A stretch of 64,000 nucleotides of DNA from Sipunculus nudus (lineage: Eukaryota; Annelida; Sipuncula; Golfingiida; Sipunculidae). Positions 11,401 through 23,086 of the stretch are shown here, piece after piece; position 1 is the first letter of the stretch; each line of letters begins with the position of its first letter. Position numbers and translations under genes: made by a program. The stretch spans positions 39,824,164 to 39,888,163 of the forward strand of contig CM049315.1 in assembly GCA_026874595.1 (NCBI GenBank), given 5' to 3'. Under the pieces are notes generated by a model. That model did no database searches, had not been told where the DNA came from, and saw only the letters and a list, made by a program, of their open reading frames with translations.

Positions 11401-12924
11401 ACTTAATAATTGTTATTGTAAGATTAGTTGGCAGACAATATGTACCAACAATTCTAATTTTGGACCAAACTCATTTACCCCATCACGTTCTTTTTATTTT
11501 CTTTCAAGCCAGGCCATAACCACAGAATTACTGGTGATGCCATTTCATATACATCTCTAAGAAACTCCAATAGAGATTTTTGGAATCTTTGTTGTTGATT
11601 TAAAAAAGCAGTGTTTTTAAGTCACAGCATTTCATGTAACTTCACACGAAACCTGTTTGGCTTTGTCGGTCCTTCAAATATACCTTCTGGTGCAATATTT
11701 TTAATTTATTTGTACGTACATTCTTTGCTTGATATCTCTTCTTACTAACGATGCTATTTTCACGCAACATTTTGGTCACATTTTTGCAAATTCGAGCAGT
11801 GTTCATCACCGAATCCACTTGCATACAGCTAAGAACATGTAAAAAAATATATCAAAAGGTATTAATACAATATTTTCACGCCAAGTGATCATCTGACCAG
11901 CCAGTCTACAGGTTTAGATATGCACATTTCCAATGTCGGCAGCAGCATATATATTTTTGATGTCAAACAGCTGAAGGAGCCACCTTATGCCCTAATGTTC
12001 TTACACATGATATAGGGTTACTTAGGGCAATATGGTCCTCTGGGGTAATATGGATCCTTATACGCAATTCTGCTTGTAGAAAAATATTATAGCCCTCAAT
12101 AGTTTTACTTGCTGTTTTCTATTTGTCAATATTTAATACAAATAGGCAGTACAGTAATCAGAGGCTAGGGTATAAGAATCAATCCGAAAAGATGGATATT
12201 AAGTTGAAAGGTGAATAAAAAAGGCAACAATTTAGGTTGATCTCATATAAGAATTCCTTATTATATTGTAAAATGTCCAATCGCTATGATGTGTTCCACA
12301 TTTTATAATAAAATAAAGAACCTACTAGTATAAAGTAACTGGACAATATAGAAATTTATAGCCACACAACCAATTTTGTTGAAAGTCGTGCATGTCAAGT
12401 GCAAATGCCAAGTTTGTGTACTATGGCTCCCATTTGCATTCTGGCATATAGGGAAATGCACTGTTATGGAAATCAAATTCTAAAATATTACAACTTTTAA
12501 TGAATTTAATCATTTCAGCATGAGTTTGGATATGTTTAACAATAAAACTCACATTTTTTATCCCTGATCGAAATTAAACAACTCTGCCAGAAAGTTCATT
12601 GAAAAGTACAGGGATCCATAATGCCCAGTGTTCGGGCAATGGTTACCCCACTGGTTACGCCAATGCGAGGCCGTAGTTCTTGTTCTGCGTTGCGACACAG
12701 CGTGTGGTTTTGCACAAAGAGGATTAGATGATGCGCACATTTACGGCTGTGTATACCACATCACGAGGCTGCCGTCCTTAAAAAAATAATACTGTTTAGT
12801 TAAAATTGGTCTTCCTGCAATGATCACAAAATTTGAGCAGAGAATATAAATGAATGATTAATTATCATGACCGTGTTGGGCACTTTCTTTATCAAAATGT
12901 CTCTCATATACCAGTAAGTCATCG
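8470..12924. other. Long stretch without recognisable features
   Basis: About 4.4 kb of AT-rich DNA. Scattered ORFs of 60-85 codons (for example near 10469-10726 and 11150-11347, minus strand) have no recognisable motifs and no clear splice signals. I found no repeat shared with the rest of the window. It could be intron or intergenic. Confidence 0.55.
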
Positions 12925-13005
12925 AACGGACACAGTGGCGTCAGTGTTTCTTCCAGGGTTGGGGGGATGACTCGCCGACACACCCATACACACACACACA
13001 CGCAC

Positions 13006-13029
13006 ATATATATATATATATATATGTAT
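13006..13029. repeat. (TA)n microsatellite with adjoining (CA)n
   Basis: (CA)n at about 12987-13001 passes into (TA)n, interrupted by one G near 13026. It lies inside hAT MITE copy 1. Confidence 0.95.
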
Positions 13030-13140
13030 ATTCCTTTTTTGCGCCTGTATGACACAATTCAAATTTATTTTAATATAATATTCCACAGTAAACTCATAAA
13101 TGGAGCATGTCTTTATTCTATTCAAATCTATATTTCATTT

Positions 13141-13143
<3 letters not shown>

Positions 13144-13187
<44 letters not shown>
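13144..13187. repeat. (TA)n microsatellite
   Basis: A pure TA run of about 44 bp, the second AT tract inside hAT MITE copy 1. Confidence 0.95.
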
Positions 13188-13190
<3 letters not shown>

Positions 13191-13484
13191 GTTCTCTGAA
13201 AAGTTGGGGGATGATAACATTGACCATTGCCAAAAAGTGTGGGGGGGGGTATATACCCCCCTTCCCCCCTATTTTGACGCCCCTGAGCGGACATGACAAA
13301 TTCCTGGGTAAACCTTTGATCCATGGTATATTAGGCCTACTTTAAGATTCCATACCTAACAGTCTAAAGACACGCTAAAAGCTTTCAGTTTAAGCCTGTC
13401 ATTAATCCCAACCCATTTAGATGTCTTCATTTGTAACAGACAATTTTTTTTCAGTTTTAGGAATGTTAACAAAATATAAAAAAA

Positions 13485-13582
13485 ATCGATACTGTATATA
13501 CTGTATGCCGATACGCAATAATTATGCAAATCACCGTATCGCGATATATTGATACATCGATAAAACCGCACACCTAATTAAC
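13485..13582 (-). mobile_element. hAT-like terminal fragment
   Basis: On the minus strand the end reads TTAGGTGTGCGGTTTTATCG, followed by ATGTATCAATATATCGCGAT. This resembles the ATCG-rich terminus at 2242 but is a different, diverged member. The other end is not visible, so it is probably truncated. Confidence 0.4.
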
Positions 13583-13589
13583 ACAGGAT

Positions 13590-14095
13590 ATTCTGTCAAT
13601 ATTGATATATAATATAATAGTATCATAATAATATTTTAATATTTTGTAAAGTGAAAAATCCATGTTTATGTACTCTTGAACGCTATTACAAGCAAGCATT
13701 GCATTAAAAATGACTGATGTGAAAAAAATATACAATAAAAAAAGATACAAAGTAAAATTTAAATGTTACTTAGACTTGATAAGAAATTAACATAATCAAG
13801 TTATGTACTACGATGTGACATTAAACCAATGAAAAACATGAGAACCATAAAAGAAGTTAAAACCACGGTATAGAAATAAAAATCTGGACAATGTGCAAAA
13901 TCACAGGCAATCAAACTATTTCACAATAAGTATGTAGTGGCTATGTTCTCAGCAAAAAATTCCTCATTTAGCAACCATGGAAGACTATGAACGGGATTGA
14001 GGAAGTAAGTCCTGATCGACTGATCTGAGGCATCTACCTGGTGTGTATACGAATGGAGCTGTGGGATGTTTGTTCTTCAAAAGCAGTATGGCCAC
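13590..14095. other. No recognisable feature
   Basis: AT-rich, A-run-containing sequence with no ORF or repeat that I can place. Confidence 0.6.
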
Positions 14096-14097
14096 CT

Positions 14098-14315
14098 TAA
14101 AATCTAATGCGCTTGATCATAACACCGCGGGACCCCCAAAGACGCACTCGTTAGTGAGTGATACACGGCCGTGGGGCGCAGCCTTCAAATTGAGCCTGCA
14201 GAGCGCTCACCCTGGGTGGGGGCCGACCGTGAAAATCTCACCGCCTCGGCTGGGATTTGAACTTACGACCTCCCGGGTTCGCGTTCTTTGCTCTACCATT
14301 GCTCCACAGAAGCCG
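14098..14315 (-). mobile_element. tRNA-derived SINE, copy A
   Basis: On the minus strand the head has an A-box-like GAGCAATGGTAGAGC (about 14290-14305) and a B box AAGTTCAAATCCC (14252-14264). A body follows, with GATTTTCACGGTCGGCC and CACGGCCGTGTATCACT. Copy B at 24200-24420 shares both head and body in the same order, which makes a SINE family rather than a chance tRNA likeness. The tRNA of origin is not clear. Confidence 0.75.
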
Positions 14316-14464
14316 TTTATAAAAGTGATGTTATATCCGAGGTACTCCGGCATAAAAATCAAATACAAAGTAGAATCATCTGCTCATATTATAAAAAAAA
14401 ACACGCTGATGCAGTAAAGTACCTAAGGAAGGAGTGTATATAGTTGAGAAACAGGCAGGAGTGT

Positions 14465-15815
14465 ATTTAGTTAGGAGGACAGCTCTCAAGACGGAACCTT
14501 CGGGACACCACAGTCCAATATATAGTAACTTAGAATTAATCCCTTCAGTTTGGACTGACTGGATACGCTTACGTATATGATGCGAACCATTTTAGAGCAG
14601 TACCAGTAACTCCCATGGAAGATGCCTTCAGCAGTCTAGTCTGAATGGGAGCAAGGTCGCACTGCTTTGGGGTAGATGCTGAGATAATACCACCCACTCT
14701 GCCACTGGACCAGATTCGTATTGGGAAGAGGTACTCAAGTGCTCGAAAATTTAGGCCCAGAGTAAGAAATGTCTGCTGGAATGGATTCCCTGATATCCTG
14801 TGTATAGGAGGCATGAAAAAAGAACTGAAAGCATCAACTAGGTCCGTAATTGGCTTCCTTGGAAGAGAAACAGTCTTATCCTTACCCAGCAAGGTGTTTA
14901 CTACTCTGAACAACTCCTTTGAGTTGTCTTGACACTCTGCAATCTTGCAGTAACTAGTCTTTGACAATTTGATTAGGCGATTGACCTTTGATCTCTGTGC
15001 AATGAATATGTCCAGGAATGTAAGTCCAGTTTTTCTCCACAACCGTTCTTCCTCTATACGTAATTGCTTTGCAGCTCTGGCCTCATCTGTGTACCATTCA
15101 GTAGTTTTTCTTATGGTAATGAATCAAGTTTTCAAAGGAACATGGGCATACAAAAGAGAGGACAGTTTTGTGTTTTAAAGTGAGAGGAGATCATTCAGAG
15201 AATAAGCAATGATAAGTAGTCAGCACAGATTTCTGAATGTTACTGGCAAGACCAGTCACGTTCAGAGCTTTGAGCTTCCTATATGAGACACATTTCTTTG
15301 GCTTTGATAGTTTCTGCAAACACACCTCCACATTGCTGACCAAGTTATCATTTGATCGTGAGAGGACGAGATCAAGTGTGTGGCCGTTACGATGTGTGCC
15401 CTGACATACATGCTGTACGGGACCGAAGCGCTCAATCAAACTATGGAATTCCTGTGCATTTATGTCATTGTTTTTGACATGGTTGTTAAAATCACCGGGG
15501 ATCGCAATTTTTAGAACAAGTGATATGTTGTTCAAGGAAATCAGCAAATTCAGTTGGAAAAATATTATAAGTAAGAGCATTCTTTCGAGATGGAGGAGGC
15601 CTGTATACCACGAAAACTCTGGCTGATTGTTTAACTGAAATATCACAAGCTAAGACCTAAAACGATGAAACTGGCTTTTGCTGATAACAGGCACACATTA
15701 ACATCAATTTTCTCATGATATATAATTGTTATGCCACAACCTGTAGCCTTTTTGGCTTGATGGTGTACTTTATATCTGGGAGGGGTCATATCACGAAGGG
15801 TCACATAAGAGATAT
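14465..15815 (-). pseudogene. Degenerate CR1/L2-like LINE: endonuclease plus partial RT
   Basis: Minus-strand reading from 15815 downward gives a non-LTR retrotransposon protein in pieces. The endonuclease part has VFVVYRPPPSRKN (about 15610), then after a frameshift PGDFNNHV (about 15490), THRNGHTLDLVLSRSNDN and SNVEV (15350-15400). A spacer ending in WYTDEARAAKQLRIEEE comes next. The linker to RT runs from WRKTGLTF to NTLLGKDKT (14880-15040). CDLAPIQTRLLK is followed directly by GVTGTALKWF (about 14575-14645), although a long part of the RT palm normally lies between them, so there is an internal deletion. A frameshifted remnant resembling PQGSVLG lies near 14490. Several stops and shifts show it is dead. 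In life the protein would nick DNA and copy its own RNA. The clade call (CR1/L2/Jockey superfamily) is from motif style only. Confidence 0.8.
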
Positions 15816-17350
15816 AATATCTATAAAGTTATTTGATATTTTAAGACATGTCGAATATAAAACTCAGTAAAACGGTCAAGAAAAGTCTATAACAGCATTT
15901 AGAATTGTTTAAAATCGTCAACTGGGGCTTCAACCCATTGTCCTTTCATACTGCTTCACAAAAACCCAATGAGAACGAATACTGCAAAGGGCGTTTGCGC
16001 AAGCAGTGGTTACGTGGCATAAGTGGAAACGAATGTAACGTTACGGTCGCGGAAGGGGTGCAGTAGGTGTTAATGAGTACAGCTTTGTCACTTCGCTTTG
16101 ACAAATTATTAAACCAAAAACGCAGTTCTCCAGACCGATCTTCCCAAATTTGTCCTGAAAAAGGTCAGGTGTTTAAACGGCTGATCCGTATAGAAGACTG
16201 TGTGAAGACTAAAAGTCCAGGTGGGCTTTTGTTTAAAGAACGACGGCTTTCATATGAGAATCGACAAACCAAAACAGGGAATAAAGTCCAGACGGAAAAG
16301 CCCTATCATGAATTTCAATTAGTGAAATAGCGGGAGCCAATATGTAACGGATCAAAGGAGCGTGGACGAAGTTTTATAACGTTAGAGGGCTACCCGTAAA
16401 TATACTAATGAATATACTTTCAGCAAGGATCATTTAAATTTTGGTTTTTGGATTGAAGATGACTACCCCTCATTATTTTCTGTCTGGGTTCGAAATAAGA
16501 TTATCATAAATCCAACGGAATCAAAATACATTTTATAATTTAAATAACACGCCCACAAGATAATGTTCTTTAAAAAAAAAAAGTCATGTTAAAGAAGAAA
16601 GTGACCATATTGGCCGATGATTTTCATCGGAAGAGTAACAACTAAAATAACTAAATTATATTAATAACAAAAATGACAAATGTATGGGTAATCTTATTCC
16701 CAGAAGTGCGATGCTGTTGACATTTTATTTTTCTAGCAGATGTTTTATTAGAATGTGTGATAAGGATAGAAGTTAGAGGCCGTTGTGGTACTTGAGCGCA
16801 GAAAAGTGATTCAAACAAAGAGAAAAATCTGTAATGGCTCGCTCGTTCGCCGGTTGCATCACAGGTAGGATCTTTCGCCAAAGCAAAGGCGGTTCCAATT
16901 GCATTGAACGAATTAAGTACTCAACCTTGGATAAAATAATATGATGAAAAGAATTCTTGTAGCAAATATACTCTATGGTAATTCAGTTCGATGTGTTTTG
17001 TTATGATATCCTTTCCCTCAAATAGTTCATCAACGTCTCTTCCTCTCTTGAACAAAGTTGTTACTAGACTATGAAATCAATTAACCGATCAACCAAGATA
17101 ATAATATAAAAAGAGTTTCTTTAAGAAGAAGGAAAAAAATATCTTTAAAACACTTGAGCATTGAACACTGTCAAAAGGTTCAGAAATGAGAAAATGTAAC
17201 TTTTTATACATTCGTAACAAAAACAGAACACCATGGTCTTTCTGCAAAGAAGCTTTATATTTTAGACACATAATAAAACATACGATACAGACTCCTAAAA
17301 CCCGTCCTTTTTTCTAGTCCCATATTGACCTATTTTGAATGAATGTCAAT
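15816..17350. other. No firm feature; one unexplained 87-codon ORF
   Basis: The plus-strand ORF at 16067-16330 is free of low-complexity sequence and basic (many K and R), but I recognise nothing in it and see no clear splice context. An A-run (16572-16581) and a small hairpin CCGATGA/TCATCGG near 16613 are the only other marks. Confidence 0.45.
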
Positions 17351-17355
17351 GCTAT

Positions 17356-17440
17356 GACCAACAGCACTATTCCTTTTGCAGTGCCGCGGGAATCATTTTC
17401 CATTCTACGCGGCACTGCAAAAGGTAATATGCTGTTGGCC
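17356..17440. repeat. 85-bp imperfect hairpin
   Basis: The left arm reads GACCAACAGCACTATTCC then TTTTGCAGTGCCGCG. The right arm is CGCGGCACTGCAAAA then GGTAATATGCTGTTGGCC. Arms of about 33 bp pair with a few mismatches around a loop of roughly 20 nt. Size and shape fit either a foldback MITE or a pre-miRNA-like hairpin. Sequence alone does not decide between them. Confidence 0.7.
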
Positions 17441-17520
17441 AGTAAGTTATATCCCATCATACTCCATTCAGGCTTTGTCAGGAAGAACACAGCTTCTGAC
17501 AAAGATTGATCATCAGATTA

Positions 17521-17580
17521 CAGGGGCGGATACAGGATTTTTCAACAGGGGGGGGGGGGCTAGAATCAGAAACTGGTTTT
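17521..17580 (+). mobile_element. hAT-like left terminus (CAGGGGCGGATACAGG)
   Basis: CAGGGGCGGATACAGGATTT followed by a poly-G run (about 17549-17558). This is the standard left end of a G-rich hAT-like MITE group. A right end of the same type, CTCTGGATCCGCCACTG, lies at 20090-20106. The two may bound one 2.6-kb element that contains solo LTR copy 2, or they may be unrelated fragments. Confidence 0.45.
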
Positions 17581-17603
17581 AATTTGATACAGATAAAGTG
17601 CAA

Positions 17604-17607
<4 letters not shown>

Positions 17608-17682
<75 letters not shown>
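17608..17682. repeat. (AT)n microsatellite
   Basis: About 75 bp of TA repeat with a single C interruption. Confidence 0.95.
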
Positions 17683-17685
<3 letters not shown>

Positions 17686-17689
17686 TATT

Positions 17690-19119
17690 TAGAAGTGTAA
17701 AAACATGGGCAATGTTTGGACGAAACGTAAATGTAGACTCAAAAGTAAAAATTTTTATATTATGATTATTGGTAATTTTATTTGAAAATATATTTCGGAA
17801 GTACTTGCAAACTCACTCATCCGTTGTGTACTCCTGTACAATGCTTTACAGGCGGGAAATACTAAATAAATTGCAAAAAGCATAACAGCTAAATAATTTG
17901 GCGCAATATATAATAAACAAGCAACATTTTCTTGATTAAGATAACCTCCAGTATGTGTTATAAATGCAGGCTTGATGGAATATATTAATCTTTAAAAACA
18001 CGCATGCATGAATATAACTTATAACAGCTGCTCTTTAGTTGGGTAAAATTAAACAAATACCAGTGCATACACATGAACAAGAAAAATCTCACCGTGATCC
18101 TTATGTACTAAAATACTTTTTTTTTGCAAATTTGCATATAACTTCATAGTATTCGCATATTTTAAGAACTTGAGTAGGGGGGGGGGAGGTGGAAGCAATC
18201 ATATACCCAACCCCCATAGCCTATACAAGCCCTTTCAATTATCATTTGTGATCATATCAAAGGAATGGAAAATTAGAACAGGGCACATGCACATAAGAAC
18301 GCATCTATAAGCATTCCTCTATTATATCAAAACCAAGTTTACCCATTCATAAAATAAATGCAAACGTAAATATTCAAAAGTAATAAGCAATATTGAGTTA
18401 TGTAAATATTATTGTGAGGCAAACCGATGCCCATTTATATTTAGTTATATACTCGAACTACAGCTGATTTTCAAGTTGATCTTACTCATTAGAGATTATT
18501 TTGAATAACCAGTAGCTTGAATTACTGTGTGCGGCTACTATATTAAAATGCTTATCAGCTTACGGTAAATTTGATCTCTGGCGTGTACGTCTTGATGTAT
18601 TATAAAGCATTTGTTATCTAGTATATATTTATACACAATCGATAACTGCATTGCTGATCGATAAGAAATATTCATAAATTAATGCTGTCGATATATTCAA
18701 TTTTTCTGTCACATTTTGAAAAGTTGTTCTTTTCACCATATACGTCTAACAAAGTGTTCGACTACGAAAATTCAAACGGATATATACAGCCCAATCTTAG
18801 TCATTAATCATTTACATGTTATTAATGACGAGCCAGCACGTTTTAAGAGCTTAATTTTGCAATCATAAAAAAGACCATGGGTGTACATACACTGTTTACT
18901 GTGTTTTAACTGAACAATATCATTCAGTTCAAATCGATCAAGAGTGCATGTATTTCCCAAAACAAGGCCAATTGACAAAATGTCGTTTAAAATGTCGAAG
19001 CCTAAAGAAGCTGCAAGATTCTACGTGAACGGCGTAGAATTAATTTGGATAGAAATGATAATGTCTGCATCCATTGTTGGTATTCCAATTTATTCTTCTA
19101 AAATATAAATAGATTTTGG
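17690..19119. other. No recognisable feature
   Basis: AT-rich; one G-run with GGAGGTGG near 18177-18192. No gene seen. Confidence 0.6.
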
Positions 19120-19402
19120 CATTTGTTACAGGTGCTCTTTTTATTGTGTGACACGGGCGTAACTCGTGTTGTGACACCCTCGCCGGGCCGTTTGTTACAG
19201 CTTAAACAGTACTGGTTGAACTCTTGTTGTCATGCTAGCCTTGGGCTTTCTCGCCTGGTCGTGACTCACGTGTGGACCCTGGTATGCAGAGACACACACA
19301 GCGATGTTCTTCTAGATGATTCCTGTGATGCGAGTTTACTGTGTTTTGTACGATCTTTTAGACTGTTCAAGAATTGGAAAATTCTCGGCTTGGGGTGAAG
19401 AG

Positions 19403-19410
19403 TATATAAA
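19403..19410 (+). promoter_or_regulatory. LTR TATA box
   Basis: TATATAAA about 280 bp into the LTR, at the place expected for the end of U3. The same spot is mutated in copies 1 and 3. Confidence 0.7.
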
Positions 19411-19773
19411 GGGGCTGTGTTTTAGAGCCGGGAGAGAGCAGCAGGGAAGATTTCCAGCGGACGCAAACGTGTGTGTCTGTTTCTGGGACCTTATCCCACG
19501 AGTGCGGCAATTATAGATTTTGGTCAGACTTTCTCCTGGATTTTGTGCATTTGGACTTCAGTTTACTTTCTGGATTGTTACACGAGCTTTACACTGGACT
19601 GTGATTCTCCGAGAGTATACGTTTAAAGAATTTATCGTTGTGACGGTGGTGGTATTCAGGTACTGTGCGCTTTGTGTATTTTACTGTGTGATTGTATTGA
19701 TTTGTCTTCATGTCGCTGTTTTACTATATAATTGTATTGATTTTGTGTATTGTAATGTTAGGATTGTTTTAAG

Positions 19774-19779
19774 AATAAA
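19774..19779 (+). terminator. LTR poly(A) signal
   Basis: AATAAA about 365 bp after the TATA box, within an AGAATAAATTAT context that recurs in LTR copy 3. Confidence 0.7.
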
Positions 19780-19909
19780 TTATAGTTATTTATTAACAAA
19801 AAACCACTGACTTCTTTATTCATTCCCCTAGACATTTCACGCTGCCTAGTGTTACAGAATCTGATTTTTTTTATACGTGATCTGTTTATATTAGGTTCCG
19901 TAACACATT

Positions 19910-20941
19910 GCTCAGACACACGCTTTTTTGTTGTTGTTGAATTGGTCTTTTTTCAATGCTATATGGCAATTATAAATAAAATAATGCAAATGACATAAGG
20001 ACATAGCGCATAGATATACATATTTCTCTGATAAAAAGGCCTATAACAGTGGTTTACGGGGGGGGGGGGGAGGGCCCCCAAAGCTCCCCCTCTGGATCCG
20101 CCACTGGATTAAAATGTTCATAAAATGTAGAAAAAGGTGATGCTCTCCGCCTCTGAGGTTAAAAGCTTTAATAGACTGCAAATCGATTCTTAGACTTAAA
20201 GCTCCTACAGGTATTTAGGATTTTTGAGAGAAAACTAAAATATATCTTAAAATAAAAAAAATACATGCTCTTACAATCAGTCATGACATTAAGAAATATA
20301 ACAAAAGCGACGCAATAGTTTGAGTTAAACAAAAAAATGAATTATATAGTATATTTACTGTCGAATATTTTAATGCAGATGTCTGAAGAACATTTAAAAA
20401 CAAAATGATACAAAACGATATAATTTAAAGAAAGCAAAATATAATATTACTTACAGGGCAAACCACCATAAGAAGTTAATAGATCGTTTTGGTTACCTGG
20501 ACATTTATCAAATTACAGTGATCCGTTAACGGGCTCAATCACACTCTGTCCTCCGTCGTATTTGAGAAAAAACCAGTTTTGTACAACATTTTTCATATAA
20601 TATTTATAATAAGTACAGAATTATGTATCAAGATAGATGGATTTAGAATAGAAACAAGGATCAAAATATAAGGTACCTTGTCCAATGATTGACATAATCC
20701 AGCATTGCCCATCCTGCCATATTTATAAAATGCTTGGCGTCTCGTGTGAAAATATATTAACATGATGCGTTTTCTGTTTGTTTCCTTTAGAGTTCTCTTT
20801 AGATTGACATGTCAGCCTGGGCTGAAGAAAGTATATTTCTTTAACATATGTCTTACTTGCCCTTATACTTATCATTTTTTGTGAGTAGTGTAATTATATA
20901 CCTTTTACACTGTTTATACCCATTCTTGCATTATCTGCGTG

Positions 20942-20942
<1 letters not shown>
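19910..20942. other. Mostly featureless; one hAT-like end
   Basis: Contains poly-G at about 20058-20070 and the right terminus CTCTGGATCCGCCACTG (20090-20106). The rest is AT-rich with no gene signal. Confidence 0.5.

Positions 20943-21002
<60 letters not shown>
20943..21002. repeat. (AT)n microsatellite
   Basis: About 60 bp of uninterrupted AT. Confidence 0.95.
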
Positions 21003-21003
<1 letters not shown>

Positions 21004-22145
21004 AGGAAGATTGTAAAAATAGTTCCGTTTCATTTTCTCTCAGATTAAACAGAAACCTGATGAAAATTGTTCGCGTTAATCGAGCCACACTTAGAATAAT
21101 GATAGGTCACATTCAGTGAATGCAAAATGAATGCCAGGATACAATTACTGATAATGATTTTTTCTTTTGTATTGAAAGCAGAACAATAAAACCATTAAAA
21201 AAGAACATGTAATCAATCTGTTCTGTTATTGTGTTGACTTACATGTATAAATACGACAAACCCTACCTTTTTCCTGCTTATAGAATATGGAGACCATATC
21301 TAAGCTCGCGGCCCCAATGTGTTTTAGCTGCAATGTGATGATGCGTTTAAATAGGGGTGCTCGATAACGCATAATGGCCATAGCGAACTACATGTTTGTA
21401 ATTAGGAGCAATCAATGGGATTGGTAGGTTGGATCACAAATAGGTAACCTGCTATCGAGAACACAACCTTGGATATCACGGTAAGATCATAGAGAAATTT
21501 TAGATTGAGTGCGTATCTGTCACCTAGGTCTAATATGAAAGTTAAGTTTTGAGATTTAGCTCAAACAAGGATAGAAGAAAAGAAAGATAATAATACAATT
21601 GATGGGTTTGTACTTAGGGGGACCTAAGAAATCAAACGATTTTTACCCAAATTTAAATATAAAATACAGCCGTCAACCCTATTAGGAGATGAGGCTTAAA
21701 TAAAAAGGATAATACGAGAACATTCTCTTATCTAATACGTTTTACTATCACCATGGGAACGTCAGTGAGTTTAGGTTTATTTTCATGCTCATTGAATTCA
21801 GAATATCATTTATTCAATCACGCGTAATTCCCGATGACTGTATAAGAAGCTAGATCGTGCGCTATCAGCAGAACATATATGTCCACCTCATTTAACCCAG
21901 AAGATATATTGTGTGTTTTAAGGATGGCCTTTTTATCGGCCAGCTTTTTTGGATTTGGGAACTGAATAATCCTATAATCAATGTAAAGTAGAACCAAATC
22001 AAATACAAAACGTATTGCAGAACACACATCGATCCACGATACGCACAGATGTTTGGGCTGGTTATTTGTTTGTATATTTTCTAAGATTGTTTTGCAATTA
22101 CGTAAAAAAAAACTAGCAGTTTAACAATAATGTCAACATGCAACT
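21003..22145. other. No recognisable feature
   Basis: No ORF with recognisable motifs, no repeat shared elsewhere in the window. Confidence 0.55.
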
Positions 22146-22149
22146 AGCA

Positions 22150-22300
22150 ATATCCGGGTTTCAGTGTGTACGCAAAATGTCAGCCCCCATGATCGGTTTC
22201 AAGAACCTTGGAGAAACATACCTGTCAGTGTTCGATAATGGCGCGAGGATGCGACACGAAAGCACTCCGATGACAGCGTCCGGGTGGGAATCTATATGCG
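22150..22300 (-). repeat. Conserved-core repeat (TCGGAGTGCTTTCGTGTCGC), copy 1
   Basis: On the minus strand it carries TCGGAGTGCTTTCGTGTCGC followed by ATCC. The same 20-mer occurs in the plus-strand copy at 51801-51846. Both also share ATTTTGCGTAC some 60-80 bp further on. A weaker third relative is at 52495-52545. Class unknown; a SINE or MITE core is likely. Confidence 0.6.
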
Positions 22301-23085
22301 GATAGTTTGGTTGAAAGAGGACGTGTATCGGCAACATCTAAAATGGAATACCGCTTTTTTTTACCATGGCCAAATTTTCAAATTATAGTATTAAACATAT
22401 GTGATACACACAGAGGATAAGATTAACATTTCAGTCAATACACAGATGATTAAGTGACTCTTGATCATTAATATCAATATTATACTTTCAAATTTGATTA
22501 TCTTTACCTGATCAGTTTTAATTGCATTTAATTAACACCGCATTGAAATCAAACAAAAGCTATATGAAGGTAGTACAGAGCAAAACCATACAAATCTTAT
22601 AAAAAAGGAAAAAAACAACACAAGTGGGGACATTTCAGTTTCTTCTCAGATTTTACCCGGGACTATTAACCAAAGACCTTATGGACTTAACATCCTGTAA
22701 GACTTCAAGGAAATTCATTTAAAATGATGAGTATTCTACTAAAAAGCAAACAACAGTGTTACAATGTGGGTGTAAAAAAATACTCCTCCCAGACGAAGGC
22801 AATGCATCAAGTCACGCTGCTCTTTGGGGATGAGTACACTTGGGTTCTGGGTGTCACCGGGGAGTACCTGCAGTCAAGACAAGGGGACTGACCTTACGCC
22901 GTGGTGGTGACGAATTGACACCGCCGCTGTCACCATGTATCAGGTCGCTATAGTGCGCGGTGGTCCCGGGGATCGACCTGCAAATCCTCTATATTTCTGG
23001 CCTCGTATATATAAATTAGGTTGGGTAAGTGTTCTCCATAGACCTTGGTGTGGAATGCTAAAAAGAAATCCATATACTTAGGGTG
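22301..23085. other. Mostly featureless; GC-rich SINE-like patch
   Basis: A GC-rich patch at about 22800-22990 has, on the minus strand, a B-box-like GGTCGATCCCCGG (near 22966-22980) but no visible A box. It may be a headless SINE. The rest shows nothing. Confidence 0.4.
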
Positions 23086-23086
23086 A

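Larger units (their letters stand above)
12933..13285 (+). mobile_element. hAT MITE, copy 1, with 8-bp target duplication
   Basis: It begins CAGTGGCGTCAGTG and ends TTGACGCCCCTG, giving inverted ends CAGNGGCGTCA. It is flanked by AACGGACA (12925-12932) and AGCGGACA (13286-13293), a 7/8 match, which is the 8-bp duplication expected of hAT. The interior carries GCCTGTATGACACAATTCAA, shared with copy 2, as well as a (CA)n and two (TA)n tracts and a G-run with GTATATACCCCCC. It has no ORF beyond microsatellite artefacts. Confidence 0.8.
19124..19905 (+). mobile_element. Solo LTR, copy 2 (782 bp, best preserved)
   Basis: Begins TGTTACAGG and ends GGTTCCGTAACA. It is flanked by a perfect 4-bp duplication CATT (19120-19123 and 19906-19909). 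It has a canonical TATATAAA box (19403-19410) followed by GGGGCTGTGTTTTAGAGCC, and a poly(A) signal AATAAA (19774-19779) with a T-rich downstream zone. U3, R and U5 can therefore be placed: U3 to about 19435, R to about 19800, U5 to the end. There is no internal retrotransposon sequence on either side. U5 (CATTCCCCTAGACATTTC, CGCTGCCTAGTGTTACAG) is almost identical in all three copies. ORFs of 66-96 codons across it are not conserved and are rejected. Confidence 0.9.

Noticed and set aside
12858-13191. Overlapping ORFs rich in Tyr-Ile-Tyr-Ile
   Set aside because: Products of (AT)n and (CA)n tracts; the same applies to ORFs at 20848, 31036, 32715, 38936 and 43645-43971.
14043-14417. 124-codon plus-strand ORF
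   Set aside because: It runs antisense through SINE copy A; no independent coding signal.
14645-15178. Plus-strand ORFs opposite the LINE
   Set aside because: Shadow frames of the minus-strand LINE remnant.
11-19905. LTR copies 1 and 2 (same strand) as the two ends of one 19-kb retrotransposon
   Set aside because: Each has its own flanking duplication, nothing between them resembles gag or pol, and the copies are clearly diverged.
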